Position numbers and translations under genes: made by a program. Positions 62,701 through 64,000 of a stretch of 64,000 nt of DNA are shown piece after piece. The notes below the pieces were generated by a model that was not told where the DNA came from, did not search any database, and saw nothing but the letters and a program-made list of their open reading frames with translations. The stretch comes from an uncultured Lentibacter sp. (GTDB taxonomy: Bacteria; Pseudomonadota; Alphaproteobacteria; Rhodobacterales; Rhodobacteraceae): assembly GCF_937123735.1 (NCBI RefSeq), contig NZ_CAKZKL010000028.1:186001-250000 (forward strand), written 5' to 3'. Position 1 is the first letter of the stretch. Each line of letters starts with the position of its first letter.

Positions 62701-63970
62701 AGACGAGCTGCTCGCCCTGCCTTTTCTGTTTTCGTTTTGGGCCATGCCGCACCAGCTTGCACCGGAGGGGGATTGGACCCGCTGGGTGATTATGGGCGGG
62801 CGCGGTGCGGGAAAGACCCGTGCGGGGGCGGAGTGGGTGCGCAGCCTTGTGGAAGGGGCCGGGCCGCAGGACGCTGGGCGTTGCCGCCGCATTGCGCTGG
62901 TGGGTGAGACCGTGGCGCAGGTGCGCGAGGTCATGGTGTTTGGCGAGAGCGGGCTGCTGGCCTGCTCGCCGCCGGACCGCCGCCCCGAATGGCAAGCGAG
63001 CCGCCGCCAGCTCTTGTGGCCCAACGGCGCTGTGGCGCAGGTGTTTTCGGCCCATGACCCCGAGGCCTTGCGGGGGCCACAGTTTGATGCGGCGTGGGTT
63101 GATGAGCTGGCCAAGTGGAAAAAGGCCCGCGAGACTTGGGATATGCTCCAGTTTGGCTTGCGCTTGGGGGCGCATCCGCAGGTCTGCATCACCACGACGC
63201 CGCGCAACATCGGGCTGCTCAAGGAGCTGCTGGAAGCGGATGGCACGGTGGTGACGCAGGCTGCGACAGAAGCCAATAAAGCCAATCTTGCCAAGAGCTT
63301 CCTGGACGCTGTTCAAGCGCGATATGCGGGCACGCGGCTGGGCCGGCAAGAGCTTGACGGGGTGCTGCTCGAGGAGACCGAGGGCGCGCTTTGGACCCCG
63401 GCGCGCCTTGAGGCGGCCCGCTTGCGCGAGATGCCCCAGATGAGCCGGATCGTGGTGGCGGTGGACCCGCCGGTCAGCGGCACGGCCCGCTCGGACGCCT
63501 GTGGCATTGTCGTCGCCGGTGTCGTGGCCGAGGGGCCGGTGCAGGACTGGCGCGCCTATGTGCTGGAAGACGCCAGCGTGGAGGGCGCCAGTCCGATGGG
63601 CTGGGCGGAGGCGGCGGTGGCGGCGATGCACCGCTGGGGCGCGGAGCGCATGGTGGCCGAGGTCAACCAGGGCGGCGACCTCGTGGAGCAGGTGATCCGG
63701 CAGGTGGACCCGTTGATTTCCTTGCGCAAAGTCCATGCCTCCAAGGGCAAGAGCGCCCGGGCAGAGCCGATCGCGGCGCTGTATGAGCAGGGGCGCGTGC
63801 ATCACTTCACCGGGCTTGCCAAGCTGGAAGACGAGATGTGCCAGCTCACGCTGCACGGCTTTCACGGCAAGGGCAGCCCCGACCGCACAGATGCGCTTGT
63901 CTGGGCGTTGTGGGAGCTGATGATTCTGCCGGCCAAAGCCCGTCTGAACCCGCAGGTGCGCACGCTCTAG
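62558..63970 (+). CDS. GTA-type large terminase (RcGTA g2-like)
   Basis: 470 residues from ATG 62558, which has GGAG 7 bases upstream. The ATPase domain has Walker A GGRGAGKT (about 80-87) and Walker B FDAAWVDELAK. The nuclease domain starts near VVAVDPPVSGTARSDACG (metal Asp) with later acidic residues in MVAEVNQGGDL and PDRTDALVWALWEL. TerL packages DNA into the capsid; in GTAs packaging is largely non-specific. The closest type is the Rhodobacterales GTA g2. Capsid, portal and tail genes would follow beyond the window end. Overlaps the small terminase by 143 bases. Confidence 0.93.
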   Translation: MTSIPAEHLSTAEPARSTLTPRALASAASWIVSEPPSVQSAFLNALTEDELLALPFLFSFWAMPHQLAPEGDWTRWVIMGGRGAGKTRAGAEWVRSLVEGAGPQDAGRCRRIALVGETVAQVREVMVFGESGLLACSPPDRRPEWQASRRQLLWPNGAVAQVFSAHDPEALRGPQFDAAWVDELAKWKKARETWDMLQFGLRLGAHPQVCITTTPRNIGLLKELLEADGTVVTQAATEANKANLAKSFLDAVQARYAGTRLGRQELDGVLLEETEGALWTPARLEAARLREMPQMSRIVVAVDPPVSGTARSDACGIVVAGVVAEGPVQDWRAYVLEDASVEGASPMGWAEAAVAAMHRWGAERMVAEVNQGGDLVEQVIRQVDPLISLRKVHASKGKSARAEPIAALYEQGRVHHFTGLAKLEDEMCQLTLHGFHGKGSPDRTDALVWALWELMILPAKARLNPQVRTL

Positions 63971-64000
63971 TTAAGAGTTCTTAAACTTTTCACCTCATCT

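Overview
The window is GC-rich, densely coded and almost certainly chromosomal DNA of an alphaproteobacterium of the order Rhodobacterales (Roseobacter/Rhodobacter group). The reasons are the Paracoccus/Rhodobacter-type sox gene order, a DksA with a single cysteine in place of the zinc finger, a Fur/Mur-type regulator, a DUF4167 protein, and a gene-transfer-agent (GTA) type small/large terminase pair at the right end. I saw no rRNA, tRNA, CRISPR array, transposase or plasmid-type gene. Assignments rest on reading the translated sequence and recalled family motifs; no database search was possible.

Layout. 1-8.0 kb: tail of an unknown gene, a small membrane protein beside a 12-bp tandem array, pepN, then a minus-strand strip of catabolic enzymes (pcaB, pcaD, a PLP ammonia-lyase, an alpha/beta hydrolase, a haloacid dehalogenase). 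8.2-9.5 kb: FKBP-type isomerase and a secreted DUF1223 protein. 9.5-16.9 kb: sox sulfur-oxidation cluster, soxT-soxR-soxS (minus) divergent from soxV-W-X-Y-Z-A-B (plus); it stops after soxB, without soxCD. 17-33.6 kb: moxR, dksA, an FAD monooxygenase, eno, two EamA transporters, a Fur/Mur regulator, a PhzF protein, a nucleoside hydrolase, a ferric-iron binding protein, mazG, two tandem M20 amidohydrolases and an agmatinase-family enzyme. 33.6-37 kb: small envelope proteins, prfA-prmC and a DUF4167 protein. 37.1-44.6 kb: a compact minus-strand operon lptF-lptG-lptD-surA-pdxA-rsmA for outer-membrane assembly. 44.7-49 kb: pepA-holC and a LysR regulator divergent from an SHMT-like PLP enzyme. 49.2-53.9 kb: a Puu-like gamma-glutamylation cluster (FAD oxidase, two glutamine-synthetase-family enzymes, a class I glutaminase). 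54-59.4 kb: TerB-like protein, DUF1330, pyrG, secG, a small conserved gene, purA, DUF2842. 59.7-62.1 kb: Fe3+-type ABC ATPase, DNA glycosylase, carboxylesterase. 62.1-64 kb: a CtrA-like box and the first two genes of a GTA-type cluster, which runs off the window.

How the genes work together. SoxS, SoxV and SoxW should supply reductant to periplasmic SoxXA, SoxYZ and SoxB for thiosulfate oxidation, with ArsR-type SoxR as sulfur-responsive repressor and SoxT as sulfur-compound permease. The lpt/surA operon couples LPS export with outer-membrane protein folding. Agmatinase could feed putrescine into the Puu-like cluster.

The least explained signals are in non-coding DNA. A 75-bp element occurs twice (about 19.93 and 57.14 kb): GTTAACA, a fixed 20-bp spacer, a G7 tract and three GTGCAC motifs at an exact 11-bp period. 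A family of five 3'-gene elements carries hairpins and an ATATTT...AAGAAAG core; the arm sequences differ between copies yet remain paired. A shared TTTGATCAAA palindrome lies before two transcription units of the Puu-like cluster. I did not find a clearly new multi-gene system; the truncated sox locus and these elements are the best candidates for follow-up.
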